From Camelimonas lactis (GTDB taxonomy: Bacteria > Pseudomonadota > Alphaproteobacteria > Rhizobiales > Beijerinckiaceae), in contig NZ_SLWL01000013.1 of assembly GCF_004342915.1 (NCBI RefSeq), forward strand, positions 62,001-126,000: a DNA stretch of 64,000 nucleotides, written 5' to 3'. The position numbers and the translations under genes are program-made. Under the pieces are notes generated by a model. It was not told where the DNA came from. It made no database searches and saw only the letters and a program-made list of their open reading frames with translations. Positions 46,906 through 55,198 of this stretch are shown here, piece by piece. Numbering within the stretch: position 1 is the first letter of the stretch; every line of letters begins with the position of its first letter.

Positions 46906-48191
46906 TAACCGTCCTGCTCCGTTGCGTCCGCGCTCAGGCAGGCGAGGGCGTCGGCCGCGCCCTCACGGGCCAGGGCGACGATCAGGGCGTCGCGCGCCGC
47001 ATCGCGCCCGGGGTCGAAGGCGTCGCGCAGTTCAGGCGGCAACTGGCCGACCACGTCGGACAGCGCCGTGCGGGCGGCGGCGGCGAAGGCCTCCGACACC
47101 AGCACCCGCTCGCTGATGAGGTGAGCCAGTTCGTGGGTGGGATCGGCGTCGGAGGCCATGACGGCGGGCGCGATGTCGCGCAGGTCAGCGCCGATCTCCA
47201 CCTTGTCTATGAAGCAATGGTCGAGCCGCTGCGCCGCGGCCATCGCTTCGGCGAGCAGGCGGTCGGCGTCGCGCCGGGCCCAGCCGGCCATGACCGTCGC
47301 GCCGCCCAGCCGCAGCCGCGCCACCAGATGCTGGCTGCCTACGCTCAGGCGCAACTCCGCCAGGCCCCGGTGCAACCGTTCGGCCACATCCGCGCGGGTT
47401 TGCGCGCCGCCGAGATCGACCTCGGCCCGGGCGAATTCGGCGACGCTGGTGAGGCGTTCTTCCAGGGTGACGGCGCGCGCATCATCAATCGAAACCAGGG
47501 TGACGGAGCGGGGCCCGGCTTCATTGATGTCGCGCCCCTGCGGATTGCCCGGCATGACGACGGCGCAACGGCCCTGGTAGACCGCGCGCTTGTGAATGTG
47601 GCCGAGCGCCCAGTAGTCGAAGCCGCTGCCGTCCAGATCAGCGATCGCGCAGGGCGCGTACACGTCATGCCCCTCGGCTCCGCCAAGGCTGGTGTGCATC
47701 ACGCCGATATTGATTGCCCCGGCCACCGGCGCCTTGAACTTTGGCAGCAGCGATTCCGGCGCATGGGGGCGGGCGAAGCTGAGGCCGTGAATGAATACCG
47801 GCGTGGCCCCCGCTGGCCGGGCGACCTCCACCGCCTGGGCGTGGCCGCCGAACACGGTGACATTGGCCGGGAAGGTCAGCTCCCGCGTGATCCGCGAGGT
47901 CGCGTCATGGTTGCCGCGAATGATGTAGACCCGAACGCCGGCCTCCTCCAGCCGGCGCATCTGCCCGGCCAGGAACAGGGCGGTTTTCATCGAGGTCTGG
48001 TCGCCGTCATAAAGATCGCCCGCCACGACCAGCGCGTCGACCTGCTCCTCGATGCAGATGTCGACGATGCGGGCCAGCGCTTCGCGGGTGGCGTCGGCGA
48101 TCAGCCTGCCGACCCCGGCGTCCCGCAGCGCCAGGGTGCGCAGGGGAGAATCCAGATGGATGTCGGCAGCATGCACGAAGCGAAACGCCAA
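46905..48191 (-). CDS. yhaO: YhaO-like SbcD-type DNA repair exonuclease
   Basis: A 428-aa metallophosphoesterase. I chose TTG 48191 because AGGAG lies eight bases ahead and the metal-binding core starts directly (AFRFVHAADIHLDSPL). The two-metal motifs run DIHL, VVAGDLYDGD, IIRGNHDA, the His in IGVMHTSLGG and ALGHIHKRA. The C-terminal part (from about residue 230) is the capping/partner-binding region. YhaO acts with YhaN like SbcD with SbcC. A longer ATG frame from 48239 would start inside the palindrome at 48226-48256. The two genes share an operon with a one-base overlap. Confidence 0.92.
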   Translation of the reverse strand: MAFRFVHAADIHLDSPLRTLALRDAGVGRLIADATREALARIVDICIEEQVDALVVAGDLYDGDQTSMKTALFLAGQMRRLEEAGVRVYIIRGNHDATSRITRELTFPANVTVFGGHAQAVEVARPAGATPVFIHGLSFARPHAPESLLPKFKAPVAGAINIGVMHTSLGGAEGHDVYAPCAIADLDGSGFDYWALGHIHKRAVYQGRCAVVMPGNPQGRDINEAGPRSVTLVSIDDARAVTLEERLTSVAEFARAEVDLGGAQTRADVAERLHRGLAELRLSVGSQHLVARLRLGGATVMAGWARRDADRLLAEAMAAAQRLDHCFIDKVEIGADLRDIAPAVMASDADPTHELAHLISERVLVSEAFAAAARTALSDVVGQLPPELRDAFDPGRDAARDALIVALAREGAADALACLSADATEQDG

Positions 48192-48225
48192 TCCCCGTCT
48201 CCTCTCGGGTTGCCCGGAAACCAGA

Positions 48226-48256
48226 ACGCGCTGCATCAACAGGTGATGCAGCGCGT
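48226..48256. repeat. Perfect 13-bp-arm palindrome just upstream of yhaO
   Basis: ACGCGCTGCATCA (48226-48238) and TGATGCAGCGCGT (48244-48256) are exact complements with a 5-base loop. It ends 35 bases before the yhaO start, between rfbA and yhaO. No T-run follows, so it may be a leader hairpin, an operator, or a rho-type stop of the rfbA transcript rather than a classical terminator. Confidence 0.6.
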
Positions 48257-48351
48257 CACGTCGTGTTGAGCAAATGTCGCCTGCGGTGTCCAGCGAACAG
48301 GGCAGGGAGGGTTGCTCCCCGGCCCTCAGGGCCCCTGATCAGCGGCCCTCC

Positions 48352-49224
48352 TCAGCAGCCTTCCTGCGCCCGGCGCACCAGATACTGGCCATAGCCGCTT
48401 TTGCCCAGCGCCTGTCCCAGCCGCTCCAGCTGGCCGGCGTCGATGAAGCCCTGCTCGAAAGCCACCTCTTCGGGGCAGGCGATGCGCTGGCCCTGGCGCT
48501 TTTCCAGGGTGCGGACGAAGTTGGCGGCGTCCACCAGGCTGTCATGGGTGCCGGTGTCGAGCCAGGCGAAACCGCGGCCCATCTGCTGCACATTGAGCTT
48601 GCCGCGCTCCAGATAGGCGCGGTTGACGTCGGTGATCTCCAGCTCGCCGCGCGGCGAAGGCTTCAGGTTGGCGGCGATGTCGACCACGTCGCGGTCATAG
48701 AAGTACAGGCCGGTCACCGCCCAATGCGAGCGGGGCTTCGCCGGCTTTTCCTCGATGCTGAGGGCGCGGCCGGCCTTGTCGAATTCAACGATGCCGTAAC
48801 GCTCCGGGTCCATGACGTTATAGGCGAACACCGTCGCGCCATCCGGCTGCGCCCGGGCTCCTGCCAGCAGGTCGGTCAGGCCATGGCCGTAGAAAATATT
48901 GTCGCCGAGGATCAGCGCCGAATTGTCGTCGCGCACGAAATCCGCGCCGATGATATAGGCCTGCGCCAGCCCGTCGGGGCTTGGCTGTTCGGCGTAGGAA
49001 AATTCAACGCCCCAGCGCGCGCCGTCGCCCAGCAGGCGCTGGAACTGCGGCAGGTCATGCGGGGTGGAGATGATGAGGATTTCGCGGATGCCCGCCAGCA
49101 TCAGCACGCTGAGCGGATAATAAATCATCGGCTTGTCGTAAACCGGCATCAGCTGCTTGGAAGTGACCAGCGTCAATGGATGCAGGCGCGTGCCGGAACC
49201 GCCGGCCAGAATGATGCCCTTCAT
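48352..49224 (-). CDS. rfbA: Glucose-1-phosphate thymidylyltransferase
   Basis: A 290-aa nucleotidyltransferase. The ATG at 49224 gives the canonical N-terminus [17 protein letters not shown]; the longer frame is not family-like. Other family stretches: [47 protein letters not shown], and TGLYFYD with EITDVN. It makes dTDP-glucose from glucose-1-phosphate and dTTP, first step toward dTDP-rhamnose and other dTDP-sugars. The rest of the pathway (rfbB, C, D) is not in the window. It closes the leftward polysaccharide cluster. Confidence 0.96.
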   Translation of the reverse strand: MKGIILAGGSGTRLHPLTLVTSKQLMPVYDKPMIYYPLSVLMLAGIREILIISTPHDLPQFQRLLGDGARWGVEFSYAEQPSPDGLAQAYIIGADFVRDDNSALILGDNIFYGHGLTDLLAGARAQPDGATVFAYNVMDPERYGIVEFDKAGRALSIEEKPAKPRSHWAVTGLYFYDRDVVDIAANLKPSPRGELEITDVNRAYLERGKLNVQQMGRGFAWLDTGTHDSLVDAANFVRTLEKRQGQRIACPEEVAFEQGFIDAGQLERLGQALGKSGYGQYLVRRAQEGC

Positions 49225-49377
49225 GTGCTGTTGAATCCCGATGCTCCAGCCCCCGATCGCCTGGACAATGGGCAAAACGTTCCAGCTTGGCAAGCGGAAG
49301 CGTTATCCCTCATGGCGGCGGACGGCGCCGGAGAGGGCGACAGACGGGCCGGACGTCGGAGCGACCGGCTCGCGGCC

Positions 49378-49458
49378 TCAGGTGTGCGCCAGCAGATACA
49401 GCGCGCCAACCAGCGGGGCGACAATGCCAACCAGGAAAGGCAACAGATTCTTGGCCAT
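49378..49458 (-). CDS. 26-aa single-segment membrane peptide
   Basis: A short frame starting ATG 49458 and ending TGA at 49378-49380: a two-residue positive start followed by one hydrophobic helix (LLPFLVGIVAPLVGALYLLA). It lies 153 bp before rfbA and 187 bp after the wbpA-like gene. A GGAA motif lies about ten bases ahead. Such tiny membrane peptides often escape annotation. It may be a real small protein of the polysaccharide cluster; conservation was not testable. Confidence 0.45.
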   Translation of the reverse strand: MAKNLLPFLVGIVAPLVGALYLLAHT

Positions 49459-49581
49459 GACACATATTCCGTCGAGCTTGGTCCGACCGGGCGCGCTGTG
49501 GCTATCCCGTCTGCCTGTCATTAATCATTTGTTTACCCTCTGATAAAGCAAAAAAGCAGGCTGTGCGTTCCCGCACGATAC

Positions 49582-49636
49582 GCGTGGTTAATGACCGCCG
49601 CGCGGTTAATTGACTGCCGCGTGGTTCATGGCTGCG
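49582..49636. repeat. Three imperfect 18-19-bp tandem units
   Basis: Units at 49582-49599, 49600-49618 and 49619-49636 share the pattern GCGYGGTTMATKRCYGCS with one indel. They lie just past the stop of the wbpA-like gene, between it and the 26-aa frame. No function is evident; possibly a slippage-generated repeat. Confidence 0.55.
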
Positions 49637-49645
49637 ATGCGCGGC

Positions 49646-51037
49646 TCAGGCGCGGACGATGCGGTCGCGGTTGGCGATCACCCCGGCGGTGGCGTTGCGC
49701 GTGTCGATCACCAGCGGCACGCTGGCGGTCAGGGTTTCATAATCAACCCCATCGTGATCGGTCGCCACGAGCGCCGCGTCGAAGCCGGCCAGCGCCTCCG
49801 CTGACCAGGCGATGGAGGTGCGGCCAGCCAGGGGCGCGTGCTCGCGGGTCATGGGGATCACCGGCACGAACGGATCATGGAACGCCACCTCGGCGCCCCG
49901 GCGCTCCAGCTCTTCCAGCAGCACGAAGGCGGGGCTTTCGCGGGTATCGTCGACGTTCTTCTTGTAGGCCACGCCGAGCAGCAGGATGCGCGCCCCATGG
50001 ACGCTGCGCCGCAGGCGCGCGCTCAGGGCATCGGTCAGCCGCTCGATCACCCGGTGCGGCGCGGCGGTGTTGATCTCCCCCGCCAGCTCGATGAAGCGCG
50101 TCGGCACGCCGAACTCGCGCGCCTTCCAGGTGAGATAGAACGGGTCGATCGGCACGCAATGGCCGCCGAGTCCCGGGCCGGGATAAAACGGCATGTAGCC
50201 GAACGGCTTTGACTTCGCCGCCTCGATCACCTCCCAGATATCGATGCCCATGCGTTCGTAAATCAGCTTCAGTTCGTTGACGAGCGCGATATTGACGGAG
50301 CGGAAGATGTTCTCCGTCAGCTTCACCGCCTCGGCGGTGCGGGCGTCGCGCACCGGCACGACGCGGGCGACGATGGCGCCGTAGAGCCGTTGCAGCAGGT
50401 CGCGGGTCAGCGCATCGTCGGCCCCGGTCACGCGCGGTATGGCCGATGTGCCGAAGCTGGCGTTGCCCGGGTCTTCGCGCTCCGGGGAATAGCCGAGGAA
50501 AAAGTCTTCGCCAGCCTCGAGGCCCGAAGCTTCCAGTTCCGGCTTCAACACCTCGTTGGTGGTGCCGGGCCAGGTGGTGGACTCCAGCACGACAAGCTGG
50601 CCCCGGCGCAGCACGGCGGCGATCTGCCGGCCAGTCGCCACGATGAACGACAGGTCCGGCTCGCGATAGCGCGACAGCGGCGTCGGCACGCAGATCAGGA
50701 TGGCGTCGGCGTTGGCCAGCCGGGCCGGTTCTCCGGTCGCCGTGAAGCGCCCGCTCGCGACCATGGCGGCCACGCGATCCTGCGGGACGCTGCTGAGGTG
50801 GCTGCGGCCGGCGTTGAGGCCCGTCACCTTGGCCGGATCAATATCGAAACCGGTGACCTGAAAACCGGCGTTTGCGGCGGCGATCGCCAGCGGCAGGCCC
50901 ACGTAGCCCATGCCGATAATGGCGACGACCGCTTCGCGGCTGTCCAGCCGCGCGCCCAGCCGCGCCGCGAGGGCCGTGACGGTTTCCGCTTGCTGGCCGG
51001 CCGGGAGGGATGACGTTTCGCCTGACGTGTGACGCAC
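49646..51037 (-). CDS. UDP-sugar 6-dehydrogenase of the WbpA/TviB type
   Basis: A 463-aa enzyme. GTG 51037 follows GGAGG by eight bases, and replaces a longer, non-family start. NAD-binding fold: VVAIIGMGYVGLPLA. The catalytic Cys lies in PGPGLGGHCVPIDPFY, the variant seen in UDP-N-acetyl-hexosamine dehydrogenases, while plain UDP-glucose dehydrogenases have the GGSCFPKD form, as the next gene upstream does. The central and C-terminal domains follow (YAKKNVDDTRESPA-like, here GVAYKKNVDDTRESPA). It should oxidise a UDP-N-acetylamino sugar to the uronic acid for a capsule, O-antigen or exopolysaccharide. Confidence 0.93.
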   Translation of the reverse strand: MRHTSGETSSLPAGQQAETVTALAARLGARLDSREAVVAIIGMGYVGLPLAIAAANAGFQVTGFDIDPAKVTGLNAGRSHLSSVPQDRVAAMVASGRFTATGEPARLANADAILICVPTPLSRYREPDLSFIVATGRQIAAVLRRGQLVVLESTTWPGTTNEVLKPELEASGLEAGEDFFLGYSPEREDPGNASFGTSAIPRVTGADDALTRDLLQRLYGAIVARVVPVRDARTAEAVKLTENIFRSVNIALVNELKLIYERMGIDIWEVIEAAKSKPFGYMPFYPGPGLGGHCVPIDPFYLTWKAREFGVPTRFIELAGEINTAAPHRVIERLTDALSARLRRSVHGARILLLGVAYKKNVDDTRESPAFVLLEELERRGAEVAFHDPFVPVIPMTREHAPLAGRTSIAWSAEALAGFDAALVATDHDGVDYETLTASVPLVIDTRNATAGVIANRDRIVRA

Positions 51038-51121
51038 GGGAAAGCCTCCGGAACAGGCGCGGCTGATTTGCCGCGCATTATCCGTAATCTGGGGTGGAAG
51101 ACACAAGCGTCTGCGGGGCTG

Positions 51122-51156
51122 GAGCAAACCCGTTCACAGGGAACCGAATTCTGCGC
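51122..51156. repeat. Decayed copy of the palindromic repeat found at 5104-5139
   Basis: GAGCAAA followed by CCCGTTCACA and ending in AATTCTGCGC aligns end to end with the palindrome at 5104-5139 with one gap and several mismatches, mostly in the right arm. Arms no longer pair fully. It lies between ugd and the wbpA-like gene. Confidence 0.45.
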
Positions 51157-51273
51157 CACCCTGCGACCTGGCGCGCTTGCACGCTGATCGCGCGCTTCTC
51201 TTCAGGCGCGTGATGTCTCAGGCGCGTGGCGTTCGCCAGGCGGGGAATGCCATGACGCCATGGAGTGCGCGAC

Positions 51274-52611
51274 CTACTGCGCCGGATCATCCGCTGCTGG
51301 AGCTCCCGATGGACGCCCCACGCTCCAGTACCGCAGGCCTGCCTCCGCCACGTCCTCCGGCGGATAGATGTTGCGCAGGTCAATCAGGGCCGGATGGCGC
51401 AGGCGTTTGCGCAGTTCGTTCAGGTCGAGCGCCCTGAATGCATCCCACTCCGTCACGATGACGAGGGCGTCGGCGCCGTCGGCGCAGGCGTAAGGATCGG
51501 CGGCGTAGTCGATGTCGCGCAGCACCTGTTTCGCCTGGTCGACGCCTTCCGGGTCATAGGCGATGATGCGCGCGCCGGCAGCCTGCAGCTCGTTGATGAT
51601 GACGATGGACGGCGCGTCGCGCATGTCGTCGGTGTTGGGCTTGAAGGTCAGGCCGAGGATGGCGATGCGCTTGCCGGCGACGTCGCCGTCGCAGGCGGTG
51701 ATGATCCGGGCGGCCATGGCGCGCTTGCGCGCATCATTGATGGCCACCGTCGTTTCCACCAGCCGCACCGGGCTGCCGTGATCCTGGGCGGTCTTGACCA
51801 GGGCCAGGGTATCCTTGGGGAAGCACGAGCCGCCATAGCCCGGTCCGGCGTGGAGGAACTTGGCGCCGATGCGTTTGTCGAGGCCGATGCCGCGCGCCAC
51901 CTCCTGCACATTGGCGCCCACCTGCTCGCACAGGTCGGCCATTTCGTTGATGAAGGTCACTTTCATCGCCAGAAAGGCGTTGGCGGCGTATTTGGTCAGC
52001 TCCGCCGTGCGTCGGCCGGTCATGACAAGCGGGGCCTGATTGAGGAACAGGGGCCGGTAGAGATCGCGCATCACCTCCTGGGCCCGGGGGTCCTCGGCGC
52101 CGATGACGATGCGGTCGGGCCGTTTGAAATCCTCGATGGCGGCGCCTTCGCGCAGGAATTCGGGATTGGACGCCACCGAGAAGTCCGCCGCCGGATTGGC
52201 CTCGCGGATAATGCGCTCCACCTGGTCGCCCGTGCCAACCGGCACGGTGGATTTGTTGACCACCACCGTATAGCGGGTCAGCGCCGTCGCGATCTGCGCC
52301 GCCGCCTGGTGCACATAGGTCAGGTCGGCGTGGCCATCGCCGCGACGCGAGGGGGTGCCGACGGCGATGAAAACCGCGTCCGCGTCCGCCACGGCGGCGG
52401 CGAGATCGGTGGTGAAGTCGAGCCGCCCCTGGCGCATATTGGCGGCGACCAGCTGGTCGAGGCCGGGCTCATAAATCGGCAGTCTGCCAGCCCGCAGATT
52501 GTCGATCTTCGCCGCGTCCGTATCGACGCAGGTCACCGTATGACCGAAGTCAGCGAAGCAGGTTCCGGAAACCAGGCCGACATAGCCTGCGCCGATCATC
52601 GCGACACGCAT
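51274..52611 (-). CDS. ugd: UDP-glucose 6-dehydrogenase
   Basis: A 445-aa enzyme. ATG 52611 gives the family N-terminus RVAMIGAGYVGLVSGTCFA. The catalytic Cys motif is GPGYGGSCFPKDTLAL, preceded by FINEMADLCEQVGAN with the conserved Asn/Glu, and the C-terminal LGLTFKPNTDDMRDAPS. It converts UDP-glucose to UDP-glucuronate with two NAD+, feeding glucuronate into surface polysaccharide. Upstream is the ExoY-like transferase. Length is normal. The two dehydrogenases here are not close duplicates: they belong to different subfamilies. Confidence 0.96.
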   Translation of the reverse strand: MRVAMIGAGYVGLVSGTCFADFGHTVTCVDTDAAKIDNLRAGRLPIYEPGLDQLVAANMRQGRLDFTTDLAAAVADADAVFIAVGTPSRRGDGHADLTYVHQAAAQIATALTRYTVVVNKSTVPVGTGDQVERIIREANPAADFSVASNPEFLREGAAIEDFKRPDRIVIGAEDPRAQEVMRDLYRPLFLNQAPLVMTGRRTAELTKYAANAFLAMKVTFINEMADLCEQVGANVQEVARGIGLDKRIGAKFLHAGPGYGGSCFPKDTLALVKTAQDHGSPVRLVETTVAINDARKRAMAARIITACDGDVAGKRIAILGLTFKPNTDDMRDAPSIVIINELQAAGARIIAYDPEGVDQAKQVLRDIDYAADPYACADGADALVIVTEWDAFRALDLNELRKRLRHPALIDLRNIYPPEDVAEAGLRYWSVGRPSGAPAADDPAQ

Positions 52612-52858
52612 GAAACCCCGCAGTTTGTAAGGAGCCGGCGGCGCCGATCCGCGCCGCCCCATTGGCGGTGAACGCCGGGCGCATGGCGCCAGCTCCGGTT
52701 CTACCCGAACACGATGACAGGCGTTTCATGTCCGATGCCGGCGCACCGGGCGCCCTGAACGCCGCTGGCCGCATCAGATCAGACGAACTGCCCGTCGGGC
52801 GGCTCCGCCAGGGAGCCGGTCCGGTCAGGCCCGCCCGGCGCGGCGCCGCATCCGCTCC

Positions 52859-53743
52859 CTATGTAGCGGGGTGAGGGCCATATGGGTAGTGCGGGCGCGG
52901 CGCGGCGGAAAATCCGCCGCCAGATATCAGGGCGCCCGATCGCGCCGCCCGGCGTCGCGCCGCGCCAGTAGTTGCGGCAACCACCGTGGCGGCCCCGCCC
53001 GGGACGAGCAGGCGCCATGGCGTCGCGGCGAGGATGGCCAGGTCCCGACGTAGCGACCAGCCGCGCATGTAGGCCAGATCCTTCTCGAGGCGGGCCGCCA
53101 TGGCGGCGACATCTGGCGTGGGGCCACGCGCGCCGCCGATCTGGGCGAGGCCTGTCATCCCCGGCCGCACGGCGTAGCGGCGGTCAATATGCGGCAGGCG
53201 TGGACGGAACAGGGCGTCGAGCTCCGGCATGTGCGGGCGCGGGCCAACCAGGGACATCTCGCCGCGCAACACGTTCAGCAGCTGCGGCAGTTCATCCAGG
53301 CTGGAGGCGCGTAGCAGGCGGCCGGTTCGGGTGACGCCGGGGGCGGCGTTCGCCGTCTGGATGCGACGCAGGCTGGCCTGGAAACTGTCCGGCGGGCCCG
53401 ATACGCCGATGGTGGCGGCTGGGGTGGGCCAGCACGCCGCCATCCGCATGGTGCGGAACTTGAAAATGGTGAACGGCGCCCCCCGCCAGCCCGTGCGCGT
53501 CTGGCGGAACAGCGCTGGCCCGGGGGAATCCAGCCGCACCAGCAGGGCGATCAGCAGCATGAGCGGCGCCAGCGCCACAAGCAATGGCGCGGCGATCGCC
53601 AGATCAAGCAGGCGCTTGCCATCCTGTCGCGCTGCGGGCGGACGCTGGCGTGGCTGCGACGTGGCGCGTCGCCGGTTACGCCTGCGACGCGCCGGGTCAG
53701 GCGCCCGGATGGATCGGTTCTGCTGGGGAGCGTGAGCTGGCAT
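52859..53743 (-). CDS. ExoY-like undecaprenyl-phosphate sugar-1-phosphate transferase
   Basis: A 294-aa bacterial sugar transferase. The first 40 residues are Arg/Pro-rich and poorly conserved, so the true start may be later. One membrane segment (LDLAIAAPLLVALAPLMLLI) precedes the cytoplasmic catalytic region: GPALFRQTRTGWRG, TIFKFRTMR, then TRTGRLLRASSLDELPQLLN, MSLVGPRPHMPE and RPGMTGLAQIGG. The Asp-Glu pair in SLDELP and the PRP motif are the family hallmarks. It moves the first sugar-phosphate onto the lipid carrier to begin exopolysaccharide synthesis. The insertion between FRTMR and TRTGR matches other members. The C-terminal tail is unusual in length and Ala/Pro content. It heads the leftward polysaccharide genes. 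Confidence 0.88.
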   Translation of the reverse strand: MPAHAPQQNRSIRAPDPARRRRNRRRATSQPRQRPPAARQDGKRLLDLAIAAPLLVALAPLMLLIALLVRLDSPGPALFRQTRTGWRGAPFTIFKFRTMRMAACWPTPAATIGVSGPPDSFQASLRRIQTANAAPGVTRTGRLLRASSLDELPQLLNVLRGEMSLVGPRPHMPELDALFRPRLPHIDRRYAVRPGMTGLAQIGGARGPTPDVAAMAARLEKDLAYMRGWSLRRDLAILAATPWRLLVPGGAATVVAATTGAARRRAARSGALISGGGFSAAPRPHYPYGPHPAT

Positions 53744-53802
53744 GGCGATGGCAGGTTCCAGGTGAAGCCCGCCAGACCGTAGCAGTTTTATCGAAGTTTA
53801 AA

Positions 53803-53837
53803 ACAGATATATTAAGAAAATGATCTGTTGTTATCTG
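53803..53837. promoter_or_regulatory. Three CAGAT/ATCTG elements upstream of the sugar transferase
   Basis: ACAGAT at 53803-53808 faces ATCTGT at 53823-53828, and a further ATCTG sits at 53833-53837, ten bases (one helical turn) after the second. The region is AT-rich within a GC-rich surround, with a TATAAT-like element on the minus strand nearby. It looks like an operator with direct and inverted sites controlling the polysaccharide gene. Confidence 0.4.
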
Positions 53838-54015
53838 AATTATAAATCCGGGGTCAGAAGCGTATACAATTTTTGGCTGAATCGGGTTGCGTCGGTTCTG
53901 TGGTGGTCTTGCGGAGCGCCGGGTGTAAATCTTCACGCGGACTCGCCGCGCGGCGGCGTCATGGAGCCGATCCGGCGCCCCGTCCGGCGGTCCCGTGCGG
54001 TGGGCGCGTCCCTGC

Positions 54016-54414
54016 TCAGTCCTGCCTGACGCCTGTCCTGTCCGGCGTGATGACGTCGGCGGGAAGCGGCGGCGCATCGGTGATTTTCGGCGCCTTGCCT
54101 TCGGCCCGGTCACGATAGAGCGTGGCCTGGGTCAACATCAGCATGGTGACGGGCGTCGTCACCGTGACGAACAGGGCGATGAGGATTTCATGGACCACGG
54201 GGCGCGTTTCGCTGACGGAAAAGTACACCATGGACGCCAGCAGCACGCCGCCGATGCCCAGGGTGGCCCCCAGCGTTGGCGCGTGCACGCGCTCATAGAA
54301 CGAGCGGAACCGCACCAGGCCGATGGCGCCGATCATGGTCAGCGCCGCGCCGGCCAGCACCAGAAACGCCGTGAGCAGGGCCGCCCAGTCGGGCAGGGTC
54401 TTGATGGCGATCAT
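54016..54414 (-). CDS. mnhG: Multisubunit cation/proton antiporter subunit G (MnhG/PhaG)
   Basis: A 132-aa protein with about three hydrophobic segments (LPDWAALLTAFLVLAGAALT, LGATLGIGGVLLASMVYF, VTVTTPVTMLMLTQATLYRD). The segment IGLVRFRSFYERVHAPTLGATLG is the subunit G signature. It completes the antiporter that exports Na+ or K+ in exchange for protons. It starts inside the end of subunit F (four-base overlap). Last gene of the operon. Confidence 0.93.
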   Translation of the reverse strand: MIAIKTLPDWAALLTAFLVLAGAALTMIGAIGLVRFRSFYERVHAPTLGATLGIGGVLLASMVYFSVSETRPVVHEILIALFVTVTTPVTMLMLTQATLYRDRAEGKAPKITDAPPLPADVITPDRTGVRQD

Positions 54415-54692
54415 TCAATCGCCTCCCCGCGCATCAGGAATTTCGCCAGCGCCACGGTCGAAACAAAGCCGAGCAGCGCGATCACCAGCGCCGCCTCGAA
54501 ATACAGCGTGCTGCCCGAAACGATGCCGAACACCAGCATCAGCCCCATGCCGTTCAGATAAAGCGAATCCATGGCCAGCACCCGATCTTGGGCGCGTGGA
54601 CCGCGAAACATGCGCAGACAGGCGCAGACCATGGCGATGGCCAGCATGAATTGGGCCGCCATCAGCGACCAAGTCAGAATGGTCATGCTCAT
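54411..54692 (-). CDS. mnhF: Antiporter subunit F (MnhF/PhaF)
   Basis: A 93-aa subunit with three hydrophobic segments (LTWSLMAAQFMLAIAMVCA, MGLMLVFGIVSGS, AALVIALLGFVSTVALAKF) and the F-subunit core FRGPRAQDRVLAMDSLYLN. ATG 54692 overlaps the subunit E stop (ATGA) and makes the length normal; the longer frame is read-through of the E gene in another phase. Confidence 0.93.
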   Translation of the reverse strand: MSMTILTWSLMAAQFMLAIAMVCACLRMFRGPRAQDRVLAMDSLYLNGMGLMLVFGIVSGSTLYFEAALVIALLGFVSTVALAKFLMRGEAIE

Positions 54693-55198
54693 TCGAACAC
54701 CTGTTGCAGCCATCTCTCGTAGCGCCGGGTGATGGCGCCGGCCAGCTCGTCCGCATCCTTCAGGTCCAGCACGTGCATCAGCAGCAGCCCGGTCTGCGGA
54801 TTGAAGCTGATCCACGCCGTGCCCGGCGTGGCCGTGAGAATGCAGGCCAGCATGGCCAGTGACCATGGCGAGCGTATGCTCAACGGCACCAGGACGTGGC
54901 CCGCCTGCCGTTCGGGGCCGGAAAACAGGATCGCGCGCGTCACCTTGTAATTCGAGATGAAGATGTCAGGCAGCACATTGCCGAGCAGGCGCACGAGCGC
55001 CCATGGCCGGCGGATGCGCAGCGGCGGGGCGTCCAGCGTCGTCAGAAAACGCGGCGCCGTCAGCGCCAGCAGCAGGCCGAGAAAAATCTGTCCCGGCGAG
55101 AGGCTCTGGTTCAGCAGCAGCCAGACCGCCAGCACCAGGGCCGAGACGGCGGGCCATGGCAGCAGCCAGGCGAGGAAGCGGTTTGCGCGTCCCCTCAT
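54689..55198 (-). CDS. mnhE: Antiporter subunit E (MnhE/PhaE)
   Basis: A 169-aa protein. ATG 55198 overlaps the stop of subunit D (ATGA). Two N-terminal hydrophobic segments (AWLLPWPAVSALVLAVWLLL, QIFLGLLLALTAPRFL) are followed by the family core LLGNVLPDIFISNYKVTRAI and TATPGTAWISFNPQTGLLLM, and a cytoplasmic tail (DADELAGAITRRYERWL). Confidence 0.93.
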   Translation of the reverse strand: MRGRANRFLAWLLPWPAVSALVLAVWLLLNQSLSPGQIFLGLLLALTAPRFLTTLDAPPLRIRRPWALVRLLGNVLPDIFISNYKVTRAILFSGPERQAGHVLVPLSIRSPWSLAMLACILTATPGTAWISFNPQTGLLLMHVLDLKDADELAGAITRRYERWLQQVFE

